Source of the DNA: Gordonia hongkongensis
GTDB taxonomy: Bacteria > Actinomycetota > Actinomycetes > Mycobacteriales > Mycobacteriaceae
Length of the DNA stretch: 64,000 nucleotides
Reading direction: 5' to 3'
NCBI RefSeq assembly: GCF_023078355.1
Contig: NZ_CP095552.1
Location: forward strand, 1,922,001 to 1,986,000
This document shows positions 35,486 to 43,831 of this stretch, one piece after another. The translations under genes were made by a program, and so were the position numbers. The notes beneath the pieces were generated by a model. That model saw nothing but the letters and a program-made list of their open reading frames with translations, ran no database searches and was not told the DNA's origin. Every line of letters begins with the position of its first letter. The stretch's first letter is position 1.

Positions 35486-35493
35486 GCGTTCGA
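35478..35493. promoter_or_regulatory. LexA (SOS) box at the 13E12 gene start
   Basis: TCGAACATGCGTTCGA fits the mycobacterial LexA consensus TCGAAC-N4-GTTCGA at all fixed positions. It spans the first possible ATG of the DUF222-HNH gene. LexA control of REP13E12 genes is established in Mycobacterium tuberculosis, so the same control is expected here. Confidence 0.8.
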
Positions 35494-35631
35494 GTCAAGT
35501 GTTGATTATCAACTTCCTCAGACTCTTGTCGAATGAAATCACGACGCACCGACAGGTCGGAGGGTGCTCACTGCCTACCGCAGTTGGTGTGCAGACTCCA
35601 CAGAGCTGCTCACGGTGCCATCATGGTGTGG

Positions 35632-35651
35632 CTACAATCGACAACTTGTAG
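35632..35651. promoter_or_regulatory. Small inverted repeat before the toxin-antitoxin pair
   Basis: CTACAA and TTGTAG are separated by 8 bases, 30 bp before the GTG start at 35682. The position suits an operator bound by the HTH-containing antitoxin. The arms are only 6 bp long, so this is tentative. Confidence 0.35.
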
Positions 35652-35681
35652 TCCAGGGTCAGGCGGGAGGTAGAACGCAGC

Positions 35682-36350
35682 GTGACCACCATCGGCGATC
35701 CTCGCTTTGATGCAGGCATTCTCACCATGAGCGATGCGGCTCGCTATCTCGCCATCAGTCAGCAGACGTTTCACCGGTGGGCGAAAGGCTACGACCGTGG
35801 GGAACCGCTTCTACATGTGGTGGACGCGCCACAGCGACAAGCAAACGTGTCCTTCATCGCCCTGACCGAGGCATACGTACTCGACGCCCTTCGCAGCGCA
35901 GGCGTTCACGTTCGCAAGATCCGTCCCGCGCTCGAGCAGCTGCAACGGGACTTCGGTCGTGACTACGTGCTGACAGCGCCGAATCTGGCCACAGACGGCG
36001 TTGATGTCCTGTGGGACTTCGCCAAGACCCGAGCCGGCGCCGGGCTCATCGAAGCGCGATCCGGACAGAATGTCATCCGCGAGATCGTCCAGGACTACAT
36101 CTCATATGTCAGTTGGGACGGTGAGCATCCGAGCCGCCTACAACTACGCGAATGGGAGCCGGAGAAGGTCATCGTCGACCCAGACGTTGCGTTCGGGCAG
36201 CCGCGGTTCGGAGCATCAGGACCTCGCCTCGCGGACGTCGCTGCAATGCTGAAAGCCGGAGAGGACGGCGAGGTCGTTGCCGAGGAGTTCGACATCTCGA
36301 GATCCCAGGTTCGAACCGCCGCCCGCGTCCTCCTGGGCCGCACCGCCTGA
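35682..36350 (+). CDS. DUF433-type HTH antitoxin-like protein
   Basis: This 222-residue protein has two DNA-binding-like parts. The N-terminal one is a MerR/excisionase-like HTH (ILTMSDAARYLAISQQTFHRWAKGY). The C-terminal DUF433-like segment (GPRLADVAAMLKAGEDGEVVAEEFDISRSQVRTAARVLLG) is common in VapB-type antitoxins paired with PIN-like toxins. The middle (YVSWDGEHPSRLQLREWEPEKVIVDPDVAFGQPRFG) is typical of this longer antitoxin class. GTG 35682 follows CGGGAGG. It overlaps the PIN-like gene, supporting a toxin-antitoxin operon. Confidence 0.78.
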   Translation: MTTIGDPRFDAGILTMSDAARYLAISQQTFHRWAKGYDRGEPLLHVVDAPQRQANVSFIALTEAYVLDALRSAGVHVRKIRPALEQLQRDFGRDYVLTAPNLATDGVDVLWDFAKTRAGAGLIEARSGQNVIREIVQDYISYVSWDGEHPSRLQLREWEPEKVIVDPDVAFGQPRFGASGPRLADVAAMLKAGEDGEVVAEEFDISRSQVRTAARVLLGRTA

Positions 36351-36738
36351 GTTCTACCTGGATGAGAACATCGCCGGCAGGACCTTGCGGCGATCGATCG
36401 AAGATCTCGGTTACATCGTCCATACTCCGGCTGCGGTGTACGGAACTCGCGCGGCAGCGGAGGGGACGCCGGACGAACGCTGGCTCCGTGATGTCGGCCG
36501 GAACGGATGGGCGGCAATTGGTCGGGACACCACAATTCTCGTCACGCCCTCGGAATTGCAGGCCTACAAGCGCGCTCGCATCCACCTGTTCCTGTTTCAC
36601 GGTCATGCAACCAGACAGCAGCTGATCGATGCCCTCCACGCGAATCTGCGCGACATCTGTACGCACTGCATGAGCGGCACCCCGTCCGTGTGGCGCGTCT
36701 TCGGTGACCCACGCCCGCGTCTCGAGCAGTTGATGTAG
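36277..36738 (+). CDS. PIN-like toxin (VapC45-like)
   Basis: The protein is about 130-153 residues long. EFYLDENIAGRTLRRSIEDLGYIVHTPAAVYG matches the N-terminal DEN motif of the Mut7-C/VapC45 PIN-like RNase family. DERWLRDVGRNGWAAIGRDTTIL holds the second acidic patch. The C-terminal half is basic. Residues before PPEFYLDEN look non-native, and the only upstream start in frame is TTG 36277 inside the antitoxin gene, so start choice is uncertain. Overlap with the antitoxin suggests coupled translation. Probable tRNA or mRNA cleavage is inferred from the family. Confidence 0.7.
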   Translation: MPRSSTSRDPRFEPPPASSWAAPPEFYLDENIAGRTLRRSIEDLGYIVHTPAAVYGTRAAAEGTPDERWLRDVGRNGWAAIGRDTTILVTPSELQAYKRARIHLFLFHGHATRQQLIDALHANLRDICTHCMSGTPSVWRVFGDPRPRLEQLM

Positions 36739-36766
36739 CCGTCGTCGTTGGCCTCCAGGCGTGACG

Positions 36767-37672
36767 TCAGCGATGTCCATGGGGCGGGCCGATGCGGACA
36801 AGGCGTGGGTCCTGCGTGATCTCGCGTACCTCAAACGACGGGTCGATGTCCTCGGTTGAACGTTCGACGACCAGAGAACCGTTGCTGTCGAACCCGATTC
36901 GGTGATGAGTCAATCTTGTGGTGAACTTCCAGACGGCCATCTCTTCGATGTCGGTGGTGACAGAGTCTTCGCACTGGACGCATTCCAGTGCCTCGTCGCT
37001 GTCCGGGTCGTCGGTGTGTTCGTCGCACGGCTTCCACTCGGAGGTGACGAGATACCCGGGGGTCCACAGTGTGGCGTCGGTCGGAGGCCATTCGACCGAG
37101 TACCACTCGCCAGGGGCGACGCCGTACGTGCTGGCGGCTTCGTCGAGGGCGATCTTGCGGTCGGCTTCGGTCCATACGACCCGGGGCGGAATCGCCACGT
37201 CTTCGATGGGATCGATTCCGGCGTAGTCGGCGGGATCGCCGAGCAGTTCGGTATCGGTGGCATCCTGCTGACTTGCCGGACCACCTGAGCGGTGCGAGTC
37301 GAGCGTCGCTGCTTCGGCTGTCGCCGCGTCGATCTCGGCTGCGAGATACGCAGCGGAGTTCATCCGCTCATGAACCGATTTCGCTGGGATCCGCGAGACG
37401 AGCTCGTCGATCACTGCTTGGTCGGCGGCGGACAGCACTTCGGAAACCTGGCGCAGAGCGGTTTTTCCATCCTGCACCGGGATTTCGGACGCCTTGGAGT
37501 CCCACGTTTTGGTGGCGATCTGATCGCGCCGATCAAGCATGTCCGACACGAGCGAACTGATGTCGTCTGCGGACGTCGTGTCAGGGAGGAGCGACAGCTC
37601 CCTCAGATCGGAGATGACACGCGTGAATCGATCGCGTGCATCAGAGGACCAATCGATCCAGTGCTCAGTCAT
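36767..37672 (-). CDS. Unknown protein coupled to hsdR
   Basis: This 301-residue protein has no family I recognise. It opens MTEHWIDWSSDARDRFTRVISDLREL, a helical region with SLVSDMLDRRDQIATKTWDSKA. The middle is acidic. The C-terminal half has WYSVEWPPTDATLWTPGYLVTSEWKPCDEHTDDPDSDEALECVQCEDSVTTDIEEMAVWKF, with CVQC the only cysteine pair. It is soluble. Its ATG overlaps the stop of the hsdR C-terminal reading frame by 8 bp, so it belongs to the type I restriction operon. It could regulate restriction or be an associated defence factor. Confidence 0.6.
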   Translation of the reverse strand: MTEHWIDWSSDARDRFTRVISDLRELSLLPDTTSADDISSLVSDMLDRRDQIATKTWDSKASEIPVQDGKTALRQVSEVLSAADQAVIDELVSRIPAKSVHERMNSAAYLAAEIDAATAEAATLDSHRSGGPASQQDATDTELLGDPADYAGIDPIEDVAIPPRVVWTEADRKIALDEAASTYGVAPGEWYSVEWPPTDATLWTPGYLVTSEWKPCDEHTDDPDSDEALECVQCEDSVTTDIEEMAVWKFTTRLTHHRIGFDSNGSLVVERSTEDIDPSFEVREITQDPRLVRIGPPHGHR

Positions 37673-40600
37673 CGTCGTCTCCCGGGGCGTTCTCTGCTGC
37701 GAACCTAGGTGCCATCATCTCCATCTGCTCGAACACCGTGGTGATGGCGGCCGGCTGCTTGTCCGGCGGGTATTTGTACTTGACCAGCAAGCGTTTGATG
37801 GAGGACCGCAGTTTCGCGCGCACGTCGTCGCGGACGGTCCAGTCGAATTTGGTGTCGCGCTGCATGATCCGGACCAGCTCGCGCGCAATCTGGGCGAGGA
37901 CTTCGTCACCCTGGAACTCGACCGCCGACTCGTTCTTCGCAACGGCGTCGTAGAAGGCGAGTTCGTCCTCGCTCAGAGCGGGTGAGAAGCGTTCACCGCG
38001 GCTTCCTCCGCCGCCACTTCTTTGGCCATCGCGATGAGCTCGGCGATGACTTCGGCAGAGGTGATCTGTTGGTTGGTGTAGCGCTTCATCAGATCGGTGA
38101 TCCGCTCGGAGAAGTCACGCTGCCGAACGACGTTATTCCGCGTTGCACGCGCAGATTCCTCGGTCAGGGTCGCGCGAAGCGCTTCGATCGCCAGATGCGG
38201 GTTGGTGGCGGCCTTGGCCTTGGTCTCGAAGTCGGGCCCGAGGTCGGACAACGACGGCTTGGGAAGTCCTGCCGCGTCGTAGATGTCGACGATCTCACCG
38301 CTCGCGGTGGAGCGCGCCACCAACGACGACAGCAGGCGTTTGATCTCCTCCGGAACCGGGCGACCTCCGGCCTGCCGGTCGGCGGCGTCGAACTTGCCCA
38401 TCCAGACGCGGACTTCTTCGTAGAACTGGACCGTCGGCCGCAACTCGCCGAGCGACTTCTCTCCACCGGCTAGTGCCCAGGCTCTTGCGAGATGGGCGGA
38501 GAGGGAGCGGTAGCGTCCGCCGAGAGTCTCCTCGTCTTCGGACCCTGCGTTGCCCGGGGTTTCGGGCGAGCGCAGGTACTCGGTCAGGCCGATGGCCGCT
38601 TTCATCCACCCGCGGTCGGGGTCCTTGGCCTTTCTGCGCCAGTCGTATCCGGAGCACACGTCATCAAGTTGTGTGAGCAGCTGCTGGGTGAGTGCGACCG
38701 CCTCGTCGATGTTCCGGCCGACCGGTTGCTGTGCCTGGTCGGTCTCGGTGTACTCGGCGAGTGCCTTGTGCAGGTTGTCGGCCAGGGGCGCGTAGGCGAC
38801 GAGCAGGCCGGACGGCTTTCCTCGAAAAGTCCGGTTCACTCGCGCCAGGGTCTGCATGAGCAGGGCACCTTTGAGCGGGCGGTCGAGATACAGCGTGTGC
38901 AGCGGCGGCGCGTCGAACCCGGTGAGCATCATGTCCTTGACGATGACGATCTGCAGTTCGTCGTCGGGGTCTTTCAGGCGCTTCTGGATGATCTTGTTCT
39001 GCGCGTCGCGCCGAACGTGTTTCGCGACGGGGCCTTGGTCCTTGGCGCTGCCGGAGTAGACGACCTTGATGACTCCTTTGTCGACCGCGTCGTTGTGCCA
39101 CTCTGGGCGAAGTGTGAAGATCTCCTCGTACAGTCGGGCAGCGATGTCGCGGGTTGCGGTGACGATGAACGCCTTACCGGGCGTCGAGATGAAGGTCTCC
39201 AGAGACGCCGACCGGCCGTCCCAGTGTTCCACGATGTCGGCAGCGAGTGACCTGACGCGCTCGGGAGCGCCGTACACCGCGTTGATGACGGCCACGGACT
39301 TCTCGATCTGGGCGCGTTCGGCGTCGTCGAGGCCGCGGGTTGCCTCGTCGGCGGCGCGGTCGAGATCGTCCTCGGTCACGTCCTCGGTGAGGCCGACCCG
39401 GATCAGTCGCGGCTCGAAGTAGACCGGCACGGTGGCGCCGTCGTCGACGGCCCGGGTGAGGTCGTAGATGTCGATGTAGGGGCCAAAGACCTCTCGGGTG
39501 TTGCGTTCGGCGAACGAGATCGGTGTACCGGTGAACGCGATCAGGGTCGCGTGCGGCACCGCATCGGCGAGATGTCGGGCGTAGCCATCGAGGTCGTCGT
39601 AGTGACTACGGTGCGCCTCGTCGACGACGACGATCACATTGCGGCGGTCGGTCAACAGCGGGTGGTCGGCGCCGGCCTCGCGCTCGGCCTGTGTGCGGCT
39701 GAACTTCTGCAGGGTGGTGAAGTAGATGCCGCCGGTCGTCCGGTTGGTCAGCTCGTCCCGGAGTTGTTCTCGCGACGTCACTTTCACTGGCGATTCGTCG
39801 AGGAGTTCGGACCGGTTAAATGTTTCGAACAACTGGCCGTCGAGTTCACGTCGGTCGGTGACCACGACGATCGTCGGGTTCTTGAGCTTCGGCTGACGTG
39901 CCACGAGGTGGGCGTATAGCTCCATCTCCATGGACTTGCCCGACCCCTGAGTGTGCCACACGACGCCGGCCTTGCCGTTGCTCTCCGCAGCCGCGACCGT
40001 ATTGCCAACGGCCTTGGTGACCGCGAAGTACTGGTGCGGCTTGGCGATTCGCTTCAGGTAGCCGTCAGCGCCGGCGTCGAAGGCGGTGAAGTTCCGCTGG
40101 ATCTGCAGGAACCGTTCGGGATTGAAGACACCGTCGATCAGGTACTCGAGTTCGAGTCCCATCTTCTCGGGATCGGTCGAGTGGCCCGACGCGATGGGCT
40201 TACCGTCGTCGTCGACATTCCATGGTGCGAAGTGTTCGAGAGGTGTGAACGGCGTGCCGTACCGAGCCGTGATCACGTCGCTGATCACCGAGACCACCGC
40301 GAATCGGAACACCATCGGAAACTCGCGCAGGTAGGTCTGGAGCTGAGCGTGGGCGGACGCCAGGTCCGCCTGCGCCGAACCGGCTTGTTTGAGTTCGAAG
40401 AACGCGACCGGCAGGCCGTTGAGGTACAGCACCACGTCGAATCGGCGCTGGTGTTCAGAGTTGCGCACGGTCACCTGCTGGACGGCGAGCAACTCGTTGT
40501 CCTCCGGGCGCGCACCGATCAGACGGATGGTCGGGGTCTGCTCCAACCCCTCGTGGTCGACGTAGGAGATACCTCGGAAACCCTTGACGAGTATCTCGTG

Positions 40601-40864
40601 CAGCCGGCGGTTCTCGGCGAGCGGGTCGCCAGACTCGGGTGCGAGAACAGCGGCGCGTGCCTGCACGAGATACTCATAGGGCACATTGGGATTCAGCTCC
40701 CGCATCTTCTCGAGAAGCCGGTCGGGGAGGACGATGTCGTCCCAGGACGTGCGGCCGTCCTCGGTGCTGGGCGCGATCTCAGACCCGTGCGTCGGTTGCC
40801 ACTCCTGGTCGGCCAGCCACTCGAGTGCCAACGTCTCCCACTCGGATTCGGGAATTACGCTCAT
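37665..40864 (-). pseudogene. hsdR: Type I restriction endonuclease subunit R, frameshifted near its C-terminus
   Basis: The first reading frame (40864 to 37973, 963 residues) has the nuclease part with FFELKQAG, the helicase Walker A VVWHTQGSGKSMEM, the DEAH box VVVDEAHRSHYD, and motif VI QTLARVNR. It stops at ASHPL. Immediately after, in the -1 frame, the family C-terminus continues from about 37982 to 37665 (ALSEDELAFYDAVAKNE, then WTVRDDVRAKLRSSIKRLL and YPPDKQ). Restoring one G in CCCGCTC near 37984 would give one chain of about 1,068 residues. The lost helical domain binds the methylase. The cause may be true decay, sequencing error or programmed slippage. Confidence 0.8.
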
Positions 40865-40926
40865 CTGGTGGTCCTTTTGTCGTGAATTCGGGTGGGAGAC
40901 GTTGGTCTGTCCGCGGTCTCTCGTTG

Positions 40927-42153
40927 TCAGACGATGTCTTCGATGTCGGGCTCGATGTCTTTGACGGTCACTTTGCCGGACATCAGGAGAGGGAGCAATT
41001 GGTCGCGGGTGCTGGTCAGGCGGCGCGACTCCTGACCTATAGCGTCGATTAGTTGGTGGACATCTCTAGCTAGCGCTGCGTAACGGGCTTGCGACTCAGA
41101 ATCAGCGAATGGAACCTCGTAGGACTCAAAAGCGCCTCTACTCAGATGGAGGACGGTTGTCCCTGACGCGAAAGATGCACAATGCACGTGAAAATTGCGC
41201 TGCTGCAAACAAGCAAGTAGGTACTCCGACGTCATGCAATCGCGTGGTCTCACAATTGCTAGATCGAGGCTAGCTACAAGCCTGTCGTACGAGTCGACAG
41301 GTGGAACGCGTACTGCGCGTCCGATCACATCACCGCCCTGGGTGAGATCGGTCTGTGCGACGATAATGTCGCCCGCCACGACCTGCTGAGCTGGGGTGAA
41401 CTTGCCGACGAACTCCTTGAAGCCTGCGAATTCGAAGTTTCCCTCACGCGAGACGGACTTTAGGGTGACCAGTGCGGTTTTCGATTCCTGTAGGTCGGCG
41501 CTGCGGTACGACACGCCTTTCACAATCTCGGCGCATTGATTTAGCGCGATGGCGGAGTTCGACGACGAGATCAGTCGAGATGCCACCGTGCGTAGATAAT
41601 GTTGTGCTGTGGTGGTTGCCCGCTCATTCGCTGCGATCTTGTCGTCGAGGGCGCCGAGGACTTCGGCAATAGCCACTTGTGCAACAAGGTCGGGAACTCG
41701 AATGGACATCTTGTCAACGCGAGTGATGTAGATGTGCTTGATCGTCGAACCATCTGCGTCGGCCGCCATCGCCGCCTGGTACTCCGGCGCCTGCAACAGG
41801 TACGCGAGGAATTTCGGATTAACGCCTGCTTTCAACTGCAGGAGGGCAACCGACTGGTTGATGCAAATGTCGTCTCGATCGCAGACGGCGACACGGCCAA
41901 TACTTCCGTCTTTAGTCAAGAGGATGTCGCCGAGTTGTGGTCTGCTCTTGTCGGTGAGATTCTTCCGGAACGCGTCGATCGACGTGTGACGCGCAGTGTT
42001 GTAGTCGATGCGGCCTCCACGGATGTCCTTCGCCGTCACCATGACGGGTCCGGAGTCTGTGGTCGGCATCGGGTTGGTGAAGCCGTACGTGATTCGAGTC
42101 AGAAGGTCGCCGAGTTGGACCTCCTCCCACTGCGTGCCCGGACACTTATCCAT
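40927..42153 (-). CDS. hsdS: Type I restriction-modification specificity subunit S
   Basis: This 408-residue DNA-recognition subunit has two target recognition domains, each followed by the conserved helical spacer. The first runs VQLGDLLTRITYGFTNPMP to LVAQVAIAEVLGALDDKIAANERATTTAQHYL. The second runs IALNQCAEIVKGVSYRSADL to ESQARYAALARDVHQLIDAIGQESRRL. It fixes the methylation and cleavage site. The start MDKCPGTQW overlaps the hsdM stop by 8 bp. Base composition is visibly less GC-rich than the flanks, as is usual for horizontally exchanged S genes. Confidence 0.93.
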   Translation of the reverse strand: MDKCPGTQWEEVQLGDLLTRITYGFTNPMPTTDSGPVMVTAKDIRGGRIDYNTARHTSIDAFRKNLTDKSRPQLGDILLTKDGSIGRVAVCDRDDICINQSVALLQLKAGVNPKFLAYLLQAPEYQAAMAADADGSTIKHIYITRVDKMSIRVPDLVAQVAIAEVLGALDDKIAANERATTTAQHYLRTVASRLISSSNSAIALNQCAEIVKGVSYRSADLQESKTALVTLKSVSREGNFEFAGFKEFVGKFTPAQQVVAGDIIVAQTDLTQGGDVIGRAVRVPPVDSYDRLVASLDLAIVRPRDCMTSEYLLACLQQRNFHVHCASFASGTTVLHLSRGAFESYEVPFADSESQARYAALARDVHQLIDAIGQESRRLTSTRDQLLPLLMSGKVTVKDIEPDIEDIV

Positions 42154-43771
42154 TAAGCCGCTCCATTCGTTGGCGCACAATAGTTTCCAATCGTGCGGAC
42201 TCGTCGAGTGCAGCGAAGAGCTCCGTCTTCAGCCTTGCTATCTTCTCGTCGATTGGTTCGCCGTCTTCCTCGGCCTCCGCGGCACCCACGTACCGCCCCG
42301 GCGTTAACGCATACCCAGCTGCCTTGATCTCTTCGAGCGTCGCGGACTTGCAGAACCCGGGGACGTCCTCGTACTCGACGCCCTTCTCGGCAGCCGACGC
42401 CGACCCGCGCCACGCATGGAACGTGTCGCCGATCTTGACAATCTCCTCATCAGTCAGAGCGCGCTCCGCGCGATCGATCATGTAGCCCATCTCGCGGGCA
42501 TCGATGAACAACACTTGCCCGCTCCGGTCGATGGAACCCTGCTTGCCCTTGGTCTTGTCCTTCGCGAAGAACCATAAGCACACCGGGATTCCGGTGCTGC
42601 GGAAGAGCTGCGTCGGCAGCGCGATCATGCACGACACCAGGTCGGCATCCACGATCTGGGCGCGTATCGCGCCCTCTCCGTTGTTGTTCGATGACATCGA
42701 GCCGTTCGCCAGCACGACGCCCGCCTTGCCGCCAGGAGTCAGCTTCGACAAGATGTGCTGCAACCAGGCGTAGTTCGCGTTTTTCGCCGGGGGAACGCCA
42801 TACCGCCAGCGGGGGTCTTCCTCGTTCCTGGACCAGTCTTTGATGTTGAACGGCGGATTGGCCATCACATAGTCCATCTGCAGATCGGCATGTTGATCCC
42901 GAGCGAACGTGTCACCCCACCGGGCACCGAGACCGTTGTTGTCGATTCCGTGGATCGCCAGGTTCATCTTCGCCATCCGCCAGGTTTCCTCGATGGCCTC
43001 CTGGCCGTACACCGAAACCTGCTTGGGGTCGCCGTCGTGTTCATAGATGAACTGCTCGGTCTGCACGAACATGCCACCCGAGCCGCAGCACGGGTCGTAA
43101 ACGCGACCCTTCGACGGCTCGAGGACCTCGACGATCACCCGGACAACGCTGCGCGGCGTGAAGAACTCGCCGCCACGCTTTCCCTCGGCGCGAGCGAAGT
43201 TCCCCAGGAAGTATTCGTAGACCTCGCCCATCAGGTCGCGGGCCTTGTGCTCGCCCTGCCGGCTGAAACGGGCGCTGTTGAACAAGTCGACGAGCTCGCC
43301 GAGCCGTCGCTGATCGATGTTGTCGCGGTTGTAGATTCGAGGAAGCGTTCCGGCAAGTGACTTGTTGGCGGCGATGACCGCGTCCATCGCCTCGTCGATC
43401 AGCTGGCCGATGTTCTTGTCGGGCGAACCGTCGTCGGAGGCGAGGCCCTTCGCGTTGTCCGCCAGAAATGACCAGCGTGCGATCGGCGGGACCACGAAGA
43501 CCCCGGCACCCTGGTACTCGCCGGCATCGTCGATGACATCCGCGATCTGCGACTCGTCGAAACCGTCATCGGCCAGTTCCCGCCGGATGTCCTCTCGGCG
43601 TTCGTCGTACGCGTCGGAGACGTACTTGAGGAAGACCAGCCCCAGGATGACATCCTTGTACTGGCTCGCCGACAGCGAACCGCGGAGCTTGTCGGCCGCC
43701 TTCCACAGGGTGTCCTTGAGCTCTTTCATCGTCGACGGAGCCGACGGCTCTGCCTTGCGCCTCGCGGCCAT
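42146..43771 (-). CDS. hsdM: Type I restriction-modification N6-adenine methylase subunit M
   Basis: This 541-residue methylase has an N-terminal helical domain (MKELKDTLWKAADKLRGSLSASQYKDVILGLVFLKYVSDAYDERR), the SAM-binding motif VYDPCCGSGGMFVQTEQF, and the catalytic NPPF in MDYVMANPPFNIKDW. GKAGVVLANGSMSSNNNGEGAIR follows. It appears intact and could methylate even if HsdR is inactive. ATG 43771 is favoured because AGAGGA lies about 9 bases upstream. It precedes hsdS with an 8-bp overlap. Confidence 0.95.
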   Translation of the reverse strand: MAARRKAEPSAPSTMKELKDTLWKAADKLRGSLSASQYKDVILGLVFLKYVSDAYDERREDIRRELADDGFDESQIADVIDDAGEYQGAGVFVVPPIARWSFLADNAKGLASDDGSPDKNIGQLIDEAMDAVIAANKSLAGTLPRIYNRDNIDQRRLGELVDLFNSARFSRQGEHKARDLMGEVYEYFLGNFARAEGKRGGEFFTPRSVVRVIVEVLEPSKGRVYDPCCGSGGMFVQTEQFIYEHDGDPKQVSVYGQEAIEETWRMAKMNLAIHGIDNNGLGARWGDTFARDQHADLQMDYVMANPPFNIKDWSRNEEDPRWRYGVPPAKNANYAWLQHILSKLTPGGKAGVVLANGSMSSNNNGEGAIRAQIVDADLVSCMIALPTQLFRSTGIPVCLWFFAKDKTKGKQGSIDRSGQVLFIDAREMGYMIDRAERALTDEEIVKIGDTFHAWRGSASAAEKGVEYEDVPGFCKSATLEEIKAAGYALTPGRYVGAAEAEEDGEPIDEKIARLKTELFAALDESARLETIVRQRMERLNG

Positions 43772-43812
43772 TTGGTGGTTCCTCTCTATCGAATGCTGCG
43801 GTTGGCACAGGG

Positions 43813-43831
43813 GAGCGGTCATCGACCGCTC
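43813..43831. terminator. Short hairpin between the HTH/methylase-like gene and hsdM
   Basis: GAGCGGTC and GACCGCTC flank a 3-base loop and include the stop codon of the upstream gene (43830-43832). Eight base pairs without a T tract is weak for a terminator. It may attenuate transcription into hsdM. Confidence 0.4.

Noticed and set aside
42146..42153. Possible frameshift between hsdM and hsdS
   Set aside because: The 8-bp overlap (ATGGATAA) is normal translational coupling. Both proteins have complete family termini.
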